DNA from: Orenia marismortui DSM 5156 | GTDB lineage: Bacteria > Bacillota > Halanaerobiia > Halobacteroidales > Halobacteroidaceae | Direction: 5' to 3' | Assembly (NCBI RefSeq): GCF_000379025.1 | Contig: NZ_KB900623.1 | Span: forward strand, 108,334-172,333 | Length of the DNA: 64,000 nucleotides | Shown here: positions 16,620 to 26,044 of the stretch, piece after piece | Layout of the letters: the number at the start of each line of letters is the position of its first letter | Numbering within the stretch: position 1 is the first letter of the stretch | The notes under the pieces: generated by a model | What the model was told of the DNA's origin: nothing | What the model saw: the letters and a program-made list of their open reading frames with translations, nothing else | Database searches by the model: none | Made by a program: the position numbers and the translations under genes

Positions 16620-17519
16620 TTAAAGTTCTGTTATCTTATAATTTTTATTTTTAAGTAGGTTTAAGATTCCTTTAGCTCCTAAAAGATGTCCTGTTTCTAC
16701 AAGTATAAAATAGTTTTTATTAGAATTTAAATAACCTTCTATTTTACTAGCCATAGCTTGATTTCTTTTATCCCAGAATTGGGTATATAATTTTTCGAAC
16801 TCAGGATGTTCTTGACGGGTATTCAGAAAATATTGCTGTAAATTTTCAAAATCACCTTTTTCCCAAAAATTAAGGTTTTGCTCCATAAAGTTTTTAATGC
16901 TTCCTTCCTGCGCTAATGTAGAAGATAAAAATAACTTTTGAGTTTTAGGATCTAGATTACTTAAAAGCTTAACTAGGTAAGGTAAGGGTTCAAGTTCTAA
17001 TATTTTTTTATTGCTTGCTTTTTTTATAAAGTACTTATCTAATCTATTTTTTGCTAAAAGGTTTTCTTGTTCCATTTGTAGACTTGTTAGGGTTAATGCT
17101 GCTAACCATGGTTTCATCATATATATTTGTATAGGATTTAAATTATAGTTAGATAATGAATTGTTTAATTTTCTGTAGGTCTGATTAGATATGTGATCCT
17201 TTAAAGTAGTTCCATCAATATAGATACCTTTTAACATCAGTGATCTTTGAATTTGAGTTTGGTTAAAGTTATTTGTCCTAGCTTGTACTACTAAATAATC
17301 TGATTTATCAAAGACTTGCTTAATTTTATTATATGAAGGAATTAATCTCTTATCAGCAAAATGAATTCCTCCCATAATATATACGTTATTACTTCCTGAT
17401 GATACCTTCCATAAGAAGTTGTTTCCTTTTTCAGAAGCTAAAAGGTAATTATTTGAGGAAATTAAGAGAAGTACAAGAAATACTAATGTTAGTATCATAA
17501 TATTTTTTTTAATGGACAT
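16620..17519 (-). CDS. TraB/GumN-family protein with altered signature residues (299 aa)
   Basis: A signal peptide or N-terminal anchor (residues 5-28) is followed by a TraB/GumN (TIKI-like putative metalloprotease) domain. The first motif is intact: NNVYIMGGIHFADKRLIP (GxxH). The usual Glu in LVVE is replaced by Gln (YLVVQAR), and the second GxxH motif reads ETGH with Glu instead of Gly (ILVETGHLLGAKG). Two of the three signature sites are therefore changed, so it may be inactive or use different chemistry. It is probably exported. AAGGGAGAG precedes the ATG. It is a single-gene unit convergent with the pilus cluster. Confidence 0.75.
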   Translation of the reverse strand: MSIKKNIMILTLVFLVLLLISSNNYLLASEKGNNFLWKVSSGSNNVYIMGGIHFADKRLIPSYNKIKQVFDKSDYLVVQARTNNFNQTQIQRSLMLKGIYIDGTTLKDHISNQTYRKLNNSLSNYNLNPIQIYMMKPWLAALTLTSLQMEQENLLAKNRLDKYFIKKASNKKILELEPLPYLVKLLSNLDPKTQKLFLSSTLAQEGSIKNFMEQNLNFWEKGDFENLQQYFLNTRQEHPEFEKLYTQFWDKRNQAMASKIEGYLNSNKNYFILVETGHLLGAKGILNLLKNKNYKITEL

Positions 17520-17599
17520 AGTAATCTCTCCCTTTATAACTTTTTTTATATTATACCTCAGTTAACTATTATTGTAAAAGGTTTTGATAATAATATACT

Positions 17600-17695
17600 T
17601 TCTTTGGTGTTAGGCTCTAGGGGTTAGGTATTAGGGTTTACCTAGCTCCAAAAACCTATCTCCTATTGCCGAAACTGCTGTTTTATCTATTATAT
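17600..17695. repeat. Dispersed palindromic heptamer element 3 (GTTAGG type)
   Basis: The stretch upstream of aroC (17520-17892 holds no gene) carries 7-bp units GGTGTTA, GGCTCTA, GGGGTTA, GGTATTA and GGGTTTA. The complementary arm holds CCTATCTCCTATTGCC, and the element ends with GAAACTGCTGTTTTATC. It matches the boundary type of elements 4, 5 and 9-11. The rest of the gap is AT-rich with no clear signal. Confidence 0.65.
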
Positions 17696-17892
17696 AAGTA
17701 TGTTTGCAATCAAGAATAGCAGAAATTATAAGTATAGATATAGCTATTAGTAAATATTAAATAATAAAAAGAGTGTAGTTTTCAATGAAATCTAAAAATA
17801 TTGAGATTTAAACAGGAATTAAGCTGTGGAGTCAAGAATTTAAAGAAAAAGCTATGGAAAAGAAGTCGAGTAGTAATAAGGAGGAGAAAAAG

Positions 17893-19092
17893 ATGCGTTA
17901 TTTAACTGCAGGAGAATCACATGGAAAAGCAATTACAGCTATATTGGAAGGAATACCTGCTAATTTGAAGATTAGTAAGGAAGATATTGATCGAGATTTA
18001 GCGAGAAGGCAAGGAGGATATGGTCGTGGAGGTCGAATGAAGATTGAGACAGACCAGATTAATATTTTATCAGGGATAAGAGGTGGAAAAACTCTAGGAA
18101 GTCCAATAACTTTACAAATAGAGAATAATGACTGGGAGAATTGGCAAGATGTTATGGCGGCTTTTGGAAATAGTGGATATGATCAAGAAGAGATTACTAT
18201 CAAAAAAGAAACAAAAATTAAGCATGTTAAGCCAAAAGTTACAAAGCCAAGACCAGGTCATGCTGATTTAGCAGGAAGTTTAAAATATAATCAAGAAGAT
18301 ATTCGGAATATATTAGAACGGGCTAGTGCTAGGGAAACTGCAATGAGAGTAGCAGTGGGTGCTATTGCTAAGACTTTTTTAAGAAACTTTGGTATTGAAG
18401 TTGCAGGTCATGTCTTACAAGTAGGAAGAGTTGCTTTAGATAAAGAGTTGGATATTGATTTAGATGAAATTAGGGAAAGAAGTGAAGATTCTCCTTTAAG
18501 ATGTGTTGATAAGGAAGTTACTCAACAGATGATTGAGGAGATTGATCAATGTAAAACAGAAGGTAACTCTTTAGGAGGGATTTTTGAAATTAGGACCACT
18601 GCTTTACCTATAGGATTAGGTAGTCACGTCCAATGGGATCGTAAATTAGATGCTCGCTTAACGGCTGCTTTAATGAGTATCCAAGCAATTAAAGGAGTAG
18701 AGGTTGGTTTAGGTTTTGAGGCAGGAAAACGTTGGGGATCTAAGGTGCATGATGAAATTTTCTATGAAGATAGATTCTATCGAAAATCTAATAATGCTGG
18801 TGGAATTGAAGGTGGAATGAGTAATGGTGAACCACTTGTATTACGGGCTGCTATGAAACCAATTCCAACCTTATATAAACCATTGTCATCAATAGATTTA
18901 GAAAGTAAAGAAGAGTTTAAAGCTAGTGTAGAACGTTCTGATGTAACTGCTGTACCAGCAGCTAGTGTAGTTGGTGAAGCGGTAGTAGCTATTGAATTGG
19001 CTAAAGTATTTTTAGAGAAGTTTGGTGGCGATAGTATAGAAGAGATTAGAACAAATTATGAAAATTACCTTGCTATGGTAAGGGAGAGATAG
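17893..19092 (+). CDS. aroC: Chorismate synthase (399 aa)
   Basis: This enzyme converts 5-enolpyruvylshikimate 3-phosphate to chorismate, using reduced FMN. Family motifs are present in order: [12 protein letters not shown] at the start, [57 protein letters not shown], and the C-terminal [18 protein letters not shown] and [16 protein letters not shown] choose ATG 17893, preceded by AAGGAGGAG, so the protein begins at [11 protein letters not shown] as usual; the frame extends back to 17854 without a ribosome site. It leads a cluster with aroK four bases downstream, then aroB and aroQ. Confidence 0.96.
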   Translation: MRYLTAGESHGKAITAILEGIPANLKISKEDIDRDLARRQGGYGRGGRMKIETDQINILSGIRGGKTLGSPITLQIENNDWENWQDVMAAFGNSGYDQEEITIKKETKIKHVKPKVTKPRPGHADLAGSLKYNQEDIRNILERASARETAMRVAVGAIAKTFLRNFGIEVAGHVLQVGRVALDKELDIDLDEIRERSEDSPLRCVDKEVTQQMIEEIDQCKTEGNSLGGIFEIRTTALPIGLGSHVQWDRKLDARLTAALMSIQAIKGVEVGLGFEAGKRWGSKVHDEIFYEDRFYRKSNNAGGIEGGMSNGEPLVLRAAMKPIPTLYKPLSSIDLESKEEFKASVERSDVTAVPAASVVGEAVVAIELAKVFLEKFGGDSIEEIRTNYENYLAMVRER

Positions 19093-19096
19093 TAGC

Positions 19097-19600
19097 ATGA
19101 ATATATCATTGATTGGTTTTATGGGAACAGGAAAAAGTACTATAGGACACAGGTTAGCAGAAAGGCTTAATTATAAATTTGTAGATTTGGATGAAGAGAT
19201 CGTTAAGATTGATGGTAGGCCAATTCCTACTATCTTTGCTGAAAATGGTGAAAAATATTTTAGGGATTTAGAAAGTAAAGCCACAGCAGAGGTCTCTAAA
19301 GATAATAATCAAGTTATTGCTACTGGTGGAGGGGTAGTTTTATGCCCTAAAAATATTGAGTATTTAAAGAAAAATGGTATAGTCATTTTATTGAAGGCTA
19401 GCGCAGAGGTAATATTGGAGCGAACTCAACATGATAATAATCGTCCTTTATTAGAGGTAGCAGATCCCTTAGCGAAAATTAAGACTATGATGGAAGAAAG
19501 AGCAGATAAATATAGTTGTACAGAACATCAGATAGATACAAATGATTTATCGGTAGATGAAGTGGTGGAAGAGATAATGAAGATAATGGATAATGAATAA
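19097..19600 (+). CDS. aroK: Shikimate kinase (167 aa)
   Basis: This P-loop kinase phosphorylates shikimate at O3. Walker A GFMGTGKST is at residues 7-15, the substrate-binding DxD-like site is LDEEIVK with a following ENGEKYFRDLE, TGGGVVL is at about residues 77-83, and the lid holds RPLL near residue 116. The length is typical. It starts four bases after aroC, so the two are translationally linked. A 218-base gap with dispersed D-type repeats separates it from aroB. Confidence 0.95.
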   Translation: MNISLIGFMGTGKSTIGHRLAERLNYKFVDLDEEIVKIDGRPIPTIFAENGEKYFRDLESKATAEVSKDNNQVIATGGGVVLCPKNIEYLKKNGIVILLKASAEVILERTQHDNNRPLLEVADPLAKIKTMMEERADKYSCTEHQIDTNDLSVDEVVEEIMKIMDNE

Positions 19601-19806
19601 TTTACAATTAATGATTAAAAGTACTTTTAATTATCCTAAGTCTTTTCTTCAATAAGAGCATAGAGGGTAGGGATAAATAATTATATTTTTGAGGTTTGTT
19701 TTTAAGATTGAATTAAAATATAAAATTATTATTATTAACTAGAAATTTTATTATAAAACTAATATTTTTTTAATTCTACATTATAAATTATCAATTCTAC
19801 ATTAAA
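19586..19806. repeat. AT-rich gap bounded by inverted D-type half repeats
   Basis: The gap between aroK and aroB begins with AATAATTTACAATTAATG and ends with ATTATAAATTATCAATTC. These are loosely inverted copies of a motif (AATTGACAATGTACAATT-like) that also occurs at 21337-21360, 22432-22465, 62850-62880 and 62955-62988. Nothing else is visible in it. Confidence 0.4.
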
Positions 19807-19818
19807 GAGGAGGTTAGT

Positions 19819-20910
19819 ATGGAGCAGCTTAAGGTTGAATTGGGAGAGAGAAGTTATAAAATTAAGATAGGTTATGATATATTATCTAAAGTTGGTCAAT
19901 ATTTAAAAGAACTAAATTTGGGTTCTAAGGTTATGATTATTACTAATGAATTGGTTGATAGTTTATATGGAAGAGAAGTTGAGCAAGCTATTAAAGAAGC
20001 TGGATTTGAAGTAAATATTGCCAAAATAGGTGATGGTGAAGAGTATAAGTCTTTAGATACTGCTAAAGACTTATATGATCAGGCTGTAGATATTAACTTA
20101 GACAGAAGCTCTACTATATTAGCTTTAGGTGGTGGAGTTGTTGGTGATATAGCAGGATTTATTGCTGCTACTTATATGAGAGGGGTCAATTTTGTACAGA
20201 TTCCTACCACAGTCTTAGCCCAAGTTGATAGTAGTGTAGGAGGAAAGGTAGCTGTTAATCATCCTCAGGGTAAGAATCTAATTGGTGCTTTTTATCAGCC
20301 TAAACTAGTAGTAGCTGATATTAAAGTCTTATCAACTCTTGAGCAGAGGCAACTTAAGGCTGGTTTAGCTGAGGTTATAAAATATGGTGTTATCTGGGAT
20401 GAAGGATTTTTTCATTTTCTGGAAGATAAGAGAGAAGAAATTTTAGAGTTAGATATTGAGACGATGGAGTATCTACTTAAACGGTGTTGTGAGATTAAAG
20501 CGGAAGTGGTTGCTCAAGATGAGAGGGAGATGGATATTAGAGCTATCTTGAATTACGGACATACTATTGGTCATGCTTTAGAGGCTGTAACTGATTATCA
20601 GAGATTTGTACATGGTGAAGGTGTAGCAATTGGTATGGTAGCAGCAGCTAAGTTGGCTAATAAGCTAGGGATCTTAGATTTAGCTGATGTAGAGAAGCAA
20701 GAGCAGCTTGTTAAAGACTTTGGTTTAGCAGTATCTTTTGATGCTTTAAAGATTAATAAAATTATCAAAGCCTTGGCTAAGGATAAGAAGGTAAAGGATG
20801 GTATGCTTAGATTTATTTTAGCAGAAGAGATAGGTAAAGTAGTAATTAAGTCAGATTTACCCCATAATATTATTAGAGAAGTTTTAGAGGAGTTAGGAGG
20901 AGAAAGATGA
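19819..20910 (+). CDS. aroB: 3-Dehydroquinate synthase (363 aa)
   Basis: This NAD- and zinc-dependent enzyme turns DAHP into 3-dehydroquinate. Visible motifs are DGEEYKSL, the dinucleotide loop [21 protein letters not shown] near residue 100, [20 protein letters not shown], and the metal-binding [21 protein letters not shown] and HGEGVAIGM, with ligands Glu, His and His. AGAGGAGG lies before the ATG. The stop overlaps the aroQ start by four bases. This places the second and third steps of the shikimate pathway in one coupled pair. Confidence 0.96.
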   Translation: MEQLKVELGERSYKIKIGYDILSKVGQYLKELNLGSKVMIITNELVDSLYGREVEQAIKEAGFEVNIAKIGDGEEYKSLDTAKDLYDQAVDINLDRSSTILALGGGVVGDIAGFIAATYMRGVNFVQIPTTVLAQVDSSVGGKVAVNHPQGKNLIGAFYQPKLVVADIKVLSTLEQRQLKAGLAEVIKYGVIWDEGFFHFLEDKREEILELDIETMEYLLKRCCEIKAEVVAQDEREMDIRAILNYGHTIGHALEAVTDYQRFVHGEGVAIGMVAAAKLANKLGILDLADVEKQEQLVKDFGLAVSFDALKINKIIKALAKDKKVKDGMLRFILAEEIGKVVIKSDLPHNIIREVLEELGGER

Positions 20911-21341
20911 TTTTAGTAATTCATGGGCCAAATTTGAATTTGTTAGGAGTCAGAGAGCCTGATGTTTATGGTGCTAAGACCCTAGATGATATCAATAATG
21001 ATTTACAGCAACTAGCAGATCAAGAAGGAATAGAATTGGGGATATTTCAATCAAATAGTGAAGGTCAGATTGTAGATAAGATTCACGATGCCTTTCAAAA
21101 AGAATTAGAAGCAATTGTTATAAATCCAGCTGCCTATACTCATTATAGTATAGCTATTCGTGATGCTTTAGCTATGCTTAATATTCCTATTATTGAAGTA
21201 CATTTGAGTAATATTTATAAGCGGGAAGGATTTAGGCATAAGTCTGTTATTTCTCCTGTAGTAACAGGGCAGATAGCAGGTTTGGGGGTAGATGGTTATC
21301 TATTAGCTTTAAAGCAAGTAATAAAGATAATTAATAATTAA
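20907..21341 (+). CDS. aroQ: Type II 3-dehydroquinate dehydratase (144 aa)
   Basis: This dodecameric type II dehydroquinase forms 3-dehydroshikimate. Motifs are [17 protein letters not shown] at the N-terminus (catalytic Tyr in VYG), [30 protein letters not shown], and [17 protein letters not shown] (catalytic His and Arg). The length is normal. It overlaps aroB by ATGA and precedes an Xaa-Pro peptidase by 31 bases. The mix of type II AroQ with a separate aroE is the usual Firmicute arrangement. Confidence 0.96.
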   Translation: MILVIHGPNLNLLGVREPDVYGAKTLDDINNDLQQLADQEGIELGIFQSNSEGQIVDKIHDAFQKELEAIVINPAAYTHYSIAIRDALAMLNIPIIEVHLSNIYKREGFRHKSVISPVVTGQIAGLGVDGYLLALKQVIKIINN

Positions 21342-21372
21342 TAATGTACAATTTATAATTAGGGGTGATAGG

Positions 21373-22446
21373 ATGAAGAAAAGAATCTCTAAATTACAAG
21401 CAGAATTAAAGGAAAAAGAATTGGATGCACTATTAATCAATACACCTGAAAATCGCAGATATATGACTGGCTTTACTGGAACTGCTGGGACTGTTCTAGT
21501 TAGTCAAGAGGAAGCAATTTTAATTACAGATTTTCGTTATACTCAGCAAGCCAAAAAGCAGGCTCCAGATTATAGAGTGGTTGAGTTTAAGGGCTCTAAA
21601 CTTGATAAAATCAATGAGTTGCTTAAGGAAGTAAAGATAGATACTTTGGGTTTTGAAGCTACTTATGAAAATTACAATACATATTTAAATTATAAAGAAA
21701 AGTTAGATGTAAGTTTGAAGGCAACTGAGAATATAGTTAAGAAAATTAGAATGATAAAAAATTCTGATGAAATAGAGAAGATAAAAAAGGCTGTAGAGCT
21801 TGCTGATGATGCCTTTACTATGATTAGAGATTTTCTAAAGGTTGGTGTTGTTGAAAGAGAGGTAGCTTTAGAGTTAGAATTCTTTATGAAAAAAGCAGGG
21901 GCTACAGACAACGCCTTCGATTTTATTGTTGCTTCTGGAGAACGTTCAGCATTACCTCATGGAGTAGCTAGTGATAAGCAGATAGCAGTAGGGGATTTTG
22001 TAACGATGGACTTTGGTTGTGTTTATGATGGCTATCACTCTGATATGACTAGAACAGTAGTAGTTGGAGAAGAAGCTACACCTAAGCAGAAGGAGATTTA
22101 TGAAATAGTTTTAAGAGCTCAATTAGAAGCTATTAAAGGAATTAAGGCAGGGATAAAGGGATCTGAAGTAGATAAGATAGCGCGTGATATTATTGCTCAG
22201 GCAGGTTATAAAGATTATTTTGGACATGGTTTAGGCCATTGTGTAGGCTTAGAAATACATGAAGGACCTAGGTTATCGCCCAAAGATGATACTGTTTTAG
22301 AGGCAGGGATGGTTGTGACTGTTGAGCCAGGTATTTATCTTCCTAACTGGGGTGGAGTAAGAATTGAGGATATAGTAGTAGTAACAGAGGATGGGTGTCA
22401 GATTTTAACAGAATCCTCAAAGGAACTTTTGATAATTGACAATTAA
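21373..22446 (+). CDS. Xaa-Pro aminopeptidase (M24, 357 aa)
   Basis: This is a dimetal pita-bread peptidase that removes N-terminal residues ahead of proline. An N-terminal creatinase-like domain (1-125) precedes the catalytic domain, with metal ligands in TMDFGCVYDGYHSDMTRT (two Asp), GHGLGHCVGLEIHEGP (His), VTVEPGIYLP (Glu) and VRIEDIVVV (Glu). In Firmicutes this gene commonly precedes efp, as here, perhaps because it helps process Pro-containing peptides. AGGGGTGA lies before the ATG. A D-type and a heptamer repeat separate it from efp. Confidence 0.93.
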   Translation: MKKRISKLQAELKEKELDALLINTPENRRYMTGFTGTAGTVLVSQEEAILITDFRYTQQAKKQAPDYRVVEFKGSKLDKINELLKEVKIDTLGFEATYENYNTYLNYKEKLDVSLKATENIVKKIRMIKNSDEIEKIKKAVELADDAFTMIRDFLKVGVVEREVALELEFFMKKAGATDNAFDFIVASGERSALPHGVASDKQIAVGDFVTMDFGCVYDGYHSDMTRTVVVGEEATPKQKEIYEIVLRAQLEAIKGIKAGIKGSEVDKIARDIIAQAGYKDYFGHGLGHCVGLEIHEGPRLSPKDDTVLEAGMVVTVEPGIYLPNWGGVRIEDIVVVTEDGCQILTESSKELLIIDN

Positions 22447-22470
22447 CAATTGAGAATGTACAATAATAAA

Positions 22471-22553
22471 GCAGTGAAAAGTTAGGGGTGAGAAGTAAAA
22501 AGTAAAAGATTTTATTAATTACTGCTCACTGCTTACTCCTCACTACTCACCGA
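22471..22553. repeat. Dispersed palindromic heptamer element 6 (AGTGAGG type)
   Basis: Between the peptidase and efp, AGTTAGGGGTGAGAAGTAA on the left arm pairs with units of TACTGCTCACTGCTTACTCC and CTCACTACTCACC on the right arm, around an AT-rich hinge. It is the AGTRAGG variant of the same heptamer architecture. Confidence 0.6.
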
Positions 22554-22574
22554 ACTTAAAAGGGGGATTACATA

Positions 22575-23138
22575 ATGATTTCTACAAGTGAATTTAAGCC
22601 AGGAATGACTATTGAAATGGATGGTAAGTTATACTCTATCATGAGTTATGATCATGTTAAACCAGGTAAAGGTGGTGCTTTCTTACAGACTAAACTTAGA
22701 GAGATAGAGTCTGGAAGAATCATTAATAAACGTTTTAGAGCTGGAGAAAAGGTTAATCAAGCTTATGTTGATACAAGAGAATATCAATATCTATATCGTA
22801 GTGGCGATGATTTTATTTTTATGGATAAAGAGAGTTATGTACAATTAACTTTAACAGTAGACCAAATTGGTGAATCATATAAATATATTAAAGAAAATAC
22901 TGATATTCAGGTACAGATGTATCAAAATAATCCAATTGGTGTAGAGGTTCCAGATACGGTAGAGCTAGAAGTAGTTCAATCTCCTCCTGCTGTAAAAGGT
23001 AATACAGTTTCTGGTGGAACAAAAGATGTAACTGTAGAGACTGGAGTAGAGGTTACTGTTCCTTTATTTGTTAATAAAGGTGATATTCTAAAGATTGATA
23101 CTAAGACTGGTGAATATATGGAAAGAGTTAATAAGTAA
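22575..23138 (+). CDS. efp: Translation elongation factor P (187 aa)
   Basis: EF-P relieves ribosomes stalled on polyproline. The KOW-like N-terminal domain has the conserved loop HVKPGKGGAFLQTKLR with the usually modified Lys near residue 32. Two OB-like domains follow, with PIGVEVPDTVELEV near 120 and the C-terminal signature VETGVEVTVPLFVNKGDILKID. The length is standard. AAAAGGGGG precedes the ATG. A strong terminator follows, so it closes the cluster that began at aroC. Confidence 0.96.
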   Translation: MISTSEFKPGMTIEMDGKLYSIMSYDHVKPGKGGAFLQTKLREIESGRIINKRFRAGEKVNQAYVDTREYQYLYRSGDDFIFMDKESYVQLTLTVDQIGESYKYIKENTDIQVQMYQNNPIGVEVPDTVELEVVQSPPAVKGNTVSGGTKDVTVETGVEVTVPLFVNKGDILKIDTKTGEYMERVNK

Positions 23139-23183
23139 GATTGAATATAATTATGAGTTAAGTTTAAATTTAACTCTATTAGG

Positions 23184-23211
23184 AAGGGCGCAGAAGTTGC
23201 GTCCTTTTTCT
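23184..23211 (+). terminator. Intrinsic terminator after efp
   Basis: AAGGGCGCA (23184-23192) pairs with TGCGTCCTT (23198-23206), with one G-T pair, followed by a T-rich tract. It ends the aro-efp unit. Confidence 0.88.
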
Positions 23212-23340
23212 TTTTGATAGAGGTAATTATATGGTAGAAGTTCTAGAGAATAATTTGAAATATAATCATCATAAATAAGAGAAGCAGTCTTTTTATTGTC
23301 GAATAAGATTACTTATAAGCTAATAAATAACAATAAACTC

Positions 23341-23369
23341 TTTCAAATTTTAAAATTTTGTATTATAAT
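23341..23369 (+). promoter_or_regulatory. Sigma-A promoter for the FUSC-like gene
   Basis: TTTCAA (23341-23346), a 17-base spacer and a consensus TATAAT (23364-23369). It rules out a start codon at 23358, because that codon lies upstream of the -10 box. Confidence 0.65.
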
Positions 23370-23393
23370 GTTTATTTAAAAGGAGGCTTTGTT

Positions 23394-23861
23394 TTGATTA
23401 GTAGCAATTTTGAAAAGGCATTTAAGACAGGGATAGCAGTATTTCTATCAATTGTAATTGGAGGTTTCTTTCATATAAATTCTCTTTTTTATGCAGCTAT
23501 TGCGGCTGTAATTACTCTCCAAACAAAAGTTGTAGATACTATTAAAGCAGGACAGAATAGAGTATTTGGAACAATAGTTGGGGCTATCATTGGTATGTGC
23601 TTTGCTATTATTGGACAAGGAAATGCTGTTTTATGTGGGCTAGGAATATTCTTAACAGTATTAAGTTGTCAAAAATTTGGTTATGACAAATCTATTAATA
23701 TTGCTTGTATAGTATTTATTGCTATAATGATAAATTTATATGATGATATAACTCCATTTTATTATAGTATTTATAGATTAAAAGATACTTTAGTAGGAAT
23801 TATAACAGCGATAATTGTAGATTATTTAATTCTTCCTAAAAAAGAGCAAAAATTTAATTGA
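23394..23861 (+). CDS. FUSC / aromatic-acid exporter-like membrane protein (155 aa)
   Basis: It has about five hydrophobic helices with the FUSC/ArAE pattern: FYAAIAAVITLQTKVVDTIKAG and NRVFGTIVGAIIGM near residues 35-70, and RLKDTLVGIITAIIVDYLI near the end. It is shorter than typical ArAE proteins, which carry a cytosolic C-terminal domain. I choose TTG 23394, because AAAGGAGG (23378-23385) lies eight bases before it; an upstream in-frame TTG at 23358 overlaps the promoter. It sits just ahead of a TetR regulator and a MATE exporter, which suggests a role in efflux, but the substrate is unknown. Confidence 0.75.
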   Translation: MISSNFEKAFKTGIAVFLSIVIGGFFHINSLFYAAIAAVITLQTKVVDTIKAGQNRVFGTIVGAIIGMCFAIIGQGNAVLCGLGIFLTVLSCQKFGYDKSINIACIVFIAIMINLYDDITPFYYSIYRLKDTLVGIITAIIVDYLILPKKEQKFN

Positions 23862-23877
23862 AATATTTTTAATAGAC

Positions 23878-23905
23878 TTGATTTTTCTATCACTTTAGTT
23901 ATAAT
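23878..23905 (+). promoter_or_regulatory. Candidate promoter for the TetR gene
   Basis: TTGATT (23878-23883), a 16-base spacer and TATAAT (23900-23905), 40 bases before the GTG start of the regulator. Confidence 0.6.
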
Positions 23906-23944
23906 TTATATAGAAAGTAATTATAGTATTTATCTGAAAGGGGA

Positions 23945-24553
23945 GTGAACAAAATCGATAGCAAAGAGAAGATACTACAGACTGCTTCTAGATTGTTTAT
24001 AAAAAAAGGTTATAAGGGGACATCACTTAATACAATTGCTAAAGAATCCGGATTAACTAAAGGTGGTATATATCATTATTTTGATAGTAAAGAGGACTTA
24101 TATTATCAAGTATTAAAAGATTTTTTTGCTTTTAATGGTATACCTAAATGGTTAAAGAATATAGATTTAGATATAAAGAGTCTGATCTGGAAGGGTTTTA
24201 AATCTATTAAGGATAAGAAAAAGTACATTCAAGAACTTGTTGACTCGAATAAGGATGATGCAATTCTACATTATTATAATTTTTTATATGAAGCGACGCG
24301 TAAGTATCCAGAGTTTCAAAAAAGAATTGATGAGCAGGACCGTCAAAAAATAGGAGTTTTAACTGAAGCATTTAAAAAGGCTCAAAATAGAGGGGAGCTT
24401 CGTCATGATTTAGATCCAGAAGTATTAGCCTTTGAATTGGATGCACTTTTACAGCAGTTACAATATCTTAGTTTTGTAAATCCTAGTATCAAAAAAGATG
24501 GAAGTATGTTCAAAAGATTGTTTGATAATTATTGTTTAAGATTAGAAGTTTAA
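23945..24553 (+). CDS. TetR/AcrR-family transcriptional repressor (202 aa)
   Basis: The N-terminal TetR helix-turn-helix (residues 5-52) is clear: KEKILQTASRLFIKKGYKG, then TSLNTIAKESGLTKGGIYHYF and DSKEDLYYQVL. The C-terminal part is an all-helical ligand domain with the typical EVLAFELDALLQQLQYL end. The start is GTG 23945 after AAAGGGGA. Directly downstream lies a 20-bp near-perfect palindrome and a MATE exporter, so the protein most likely represses that exporter and is released by its substrate. The palindrome is not seen in front of tetR itself, so simple autorepression at its own promoter is not evident. Confidence 0.92.
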   Translation: MNKIDSKEKILQTASRLFIKKGYKGTSLNTIAKESGLTKGGIYHYFDSKEDLYYQVLKDFFAFNGIPKWLKNIDLDIKSLIWKGFKSIKDKKKYIQELVDSNKDDAILHYYNFLYEATRKYPEFQKRIDEQDRQKIGVLTEAFKKAQNRGELRHDLDPEVLAFELDALLQQLQYLSFVNPSIKKDGSMFKRLFDNYCLRLEV

Positions 24554-24570
24554 TTTTTTAATATCAAAAA

Positions 24571-24590
24571 CATACCAACCGGTAGGTATG
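24571..24590. promoter_or_regulatory. Palindromic TetR-type operator
   Basis: CATACCAACCGGTAGGTATG: the two 10-base arms match at 9 of 10 positions. It lies between tetR and the MATE gene, four bases ahead of the MATE ribosome site, where bound repressor would block transcription into the exporter. Confidence 0.8.
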
Positions 24591-24605
24591 AATGGAGGTT
24601 TAATA

Positions 24606-25988
24606 ATGAATAATAAGACTAGTAGATTTAAAATGATTTTAACCATAGCTTTGCCAATTATAATTCAGAATATAGTAATGCATTTTCAAATAATGATTGA
24701 TAGAGCATTTTTAGGAAATCTGGACTCTCGATACCTTGCTGCTATTGGTAATGTCTTAATTCCTTATAATGCTTTGAATTTTTTCTTCTTTTCTGCAGCA
24801 ACTGGTTTAACAGTGTTAGTTGCCCAGAATTTTGGAAGGAAGGATTATTCTAAAGTACAACGATTAGGAGAATCATCTTTCTTTTATTCAACAGTATTCT
24901 CAATTGGATTATTTCTAGTATGGGAGTTTGGAGCTAAAGGAATATTCTCTCTATTTGGAGCTCAAGGAGATATTCTTTTAGACTCTGTAACCTATGTTCA
25001 GATTATAGCTATTTCATTAATATTTCTTGGAATTGAGATTTCAGCAGGATCTATCTTCCAAGGAGTAGGTACTACTAGACCAATTATGGTATTTGGAGTT
25101 ATAAAAAGCTTAAGTAATATTTTTCTTGATTGGGTGTTGATCTATGGTAAATTTTCTTTGCCTGCTATGGGATTAAAAGGTGCTGCTTTGGCTACAATGC
25201 TTTCTAATATTATTGCTGCAATAGGTCTTTTTGTAGCTGTGTTACTTTATAGTGACCTACCTTTTAAATTCTCCAAAAGGGCTCTATTAAAACCAGATTG
25301 GAATCTATATAAGGAAACTTTAAGTATTGGAATTCCTAGTGGTTTAGAATCATTATTATGGAATGTAGGGCAATTAGTAATAGTTAGATTTTTAAATCAA
25401 ATCGATGGGATGACTATAGGAATTTACTCATTAGTAGCTGGTATTCAATCCCTAGCACTTTATATTTATCTTGGTTTTGCCAAGGCAGCGATGACTAAAG
25501 TAGGTCATCACTGGGGGAATAAGGAGTTTGATAAATCCCGGGATATAGGTTTTTATTGTCAGAAGTTATCTGTAGCGGTGACCATAATCTTTGCAGTTAT
25601 ATTTATGTTATTCCCTAAATTTCTTGCGGGAATATTTACTTCAGACCCAGAAGTGATTGCTAGAGCAGTACCATTACTTAGATTATCTGGGTTACATATT
25701 AATTTACAGGTCTTTAATGTAGTAATGGGGCATGCTATTCGGGGTACTGGAGATACAAAATGGATGCTATACTCACAGATTTTTGGCACTATTTTTGTAG
25801 TTGGGTTATCACCAGTTATGATATTTGGATTTTCTTTAGGATTACTTGGTATGTATATAACTCTAATTTTGGATGAAGGAATTAGAGGTGGAATCAATTT
25901 GATGAGGTTCTACTATGGGGATAATCCATTTAAAGTTTTAATTTCCACTTTGAAAAAAGATAAAGAGGTAGCTGGAGTTAATGAATAA
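24606..25988 (+). CDS. MATE-family multidrug efflux protein (460 aa)
   Basis: This is a twelve-helix Na+- or H+-driven exporter of the MATE superfamily. Two homologous halves are visible: the first contains MIDRAFLGNLDSRYLAAIG and the SAATGLTVLVAQNFGRKDY loop, and the second starts near SIGIPSGLESLLWNVGQLV and contains the HAIRGTGDTKW loop. I choose ATG 24606, since AATGGAGG precedes it; an in-frame ATG at 24588 lies inside the operator. It is almost certainly controlled by the adjacent TetR protein. The substrate (drug, bile-like or cationic compound) is unknown. Confidence 0.92.
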   Translation: MNNKTSRFKMILTIALPIIIQNIVMHFQIMIDRAFLGNLDSRYLAAIGNVLIPYNALNFFFFSAATGLTVLVAQNFGRKDYSKVQRLGESSFFYSTVFSIGLFLVWEFGAKGIFSLFGAQGDILLDSVTYVQIIAISLIFLGIEISAGSIFQGVGTTRPIMVFGVIKSLSNIFLDWVLIYGKFSLPAMGLKGAALATMLSNIIAAIGLFVAVLLYSDLPFKFSKRALLKPDWNLYKETLSIGIPSGLESLLWNVGQLVIVRFLNQIDGMTIGIYSLVAGIQSLALYIYLGFAKAAMTKVGHHWGNKEFDKSRDIGFYCQKLSVAVTIIFAVIFMLFPKFLAGIFTSDPEVIARAVPLLRLSGLHINLQVFNVVMGHAIRGTGDTKWMLYSQIFGTIFVVGLSPVMIFGFSLGLLGMYITLILDEGIRGGINLMRFYYGDNPFKVLISTLKKDKEVAGVNE

Positions 25989-26044
25989 TTAGTGATTTTA
26001 GATTTGTCACTGTTGACTAATAATAATTTATTGAGGTGCTAATA

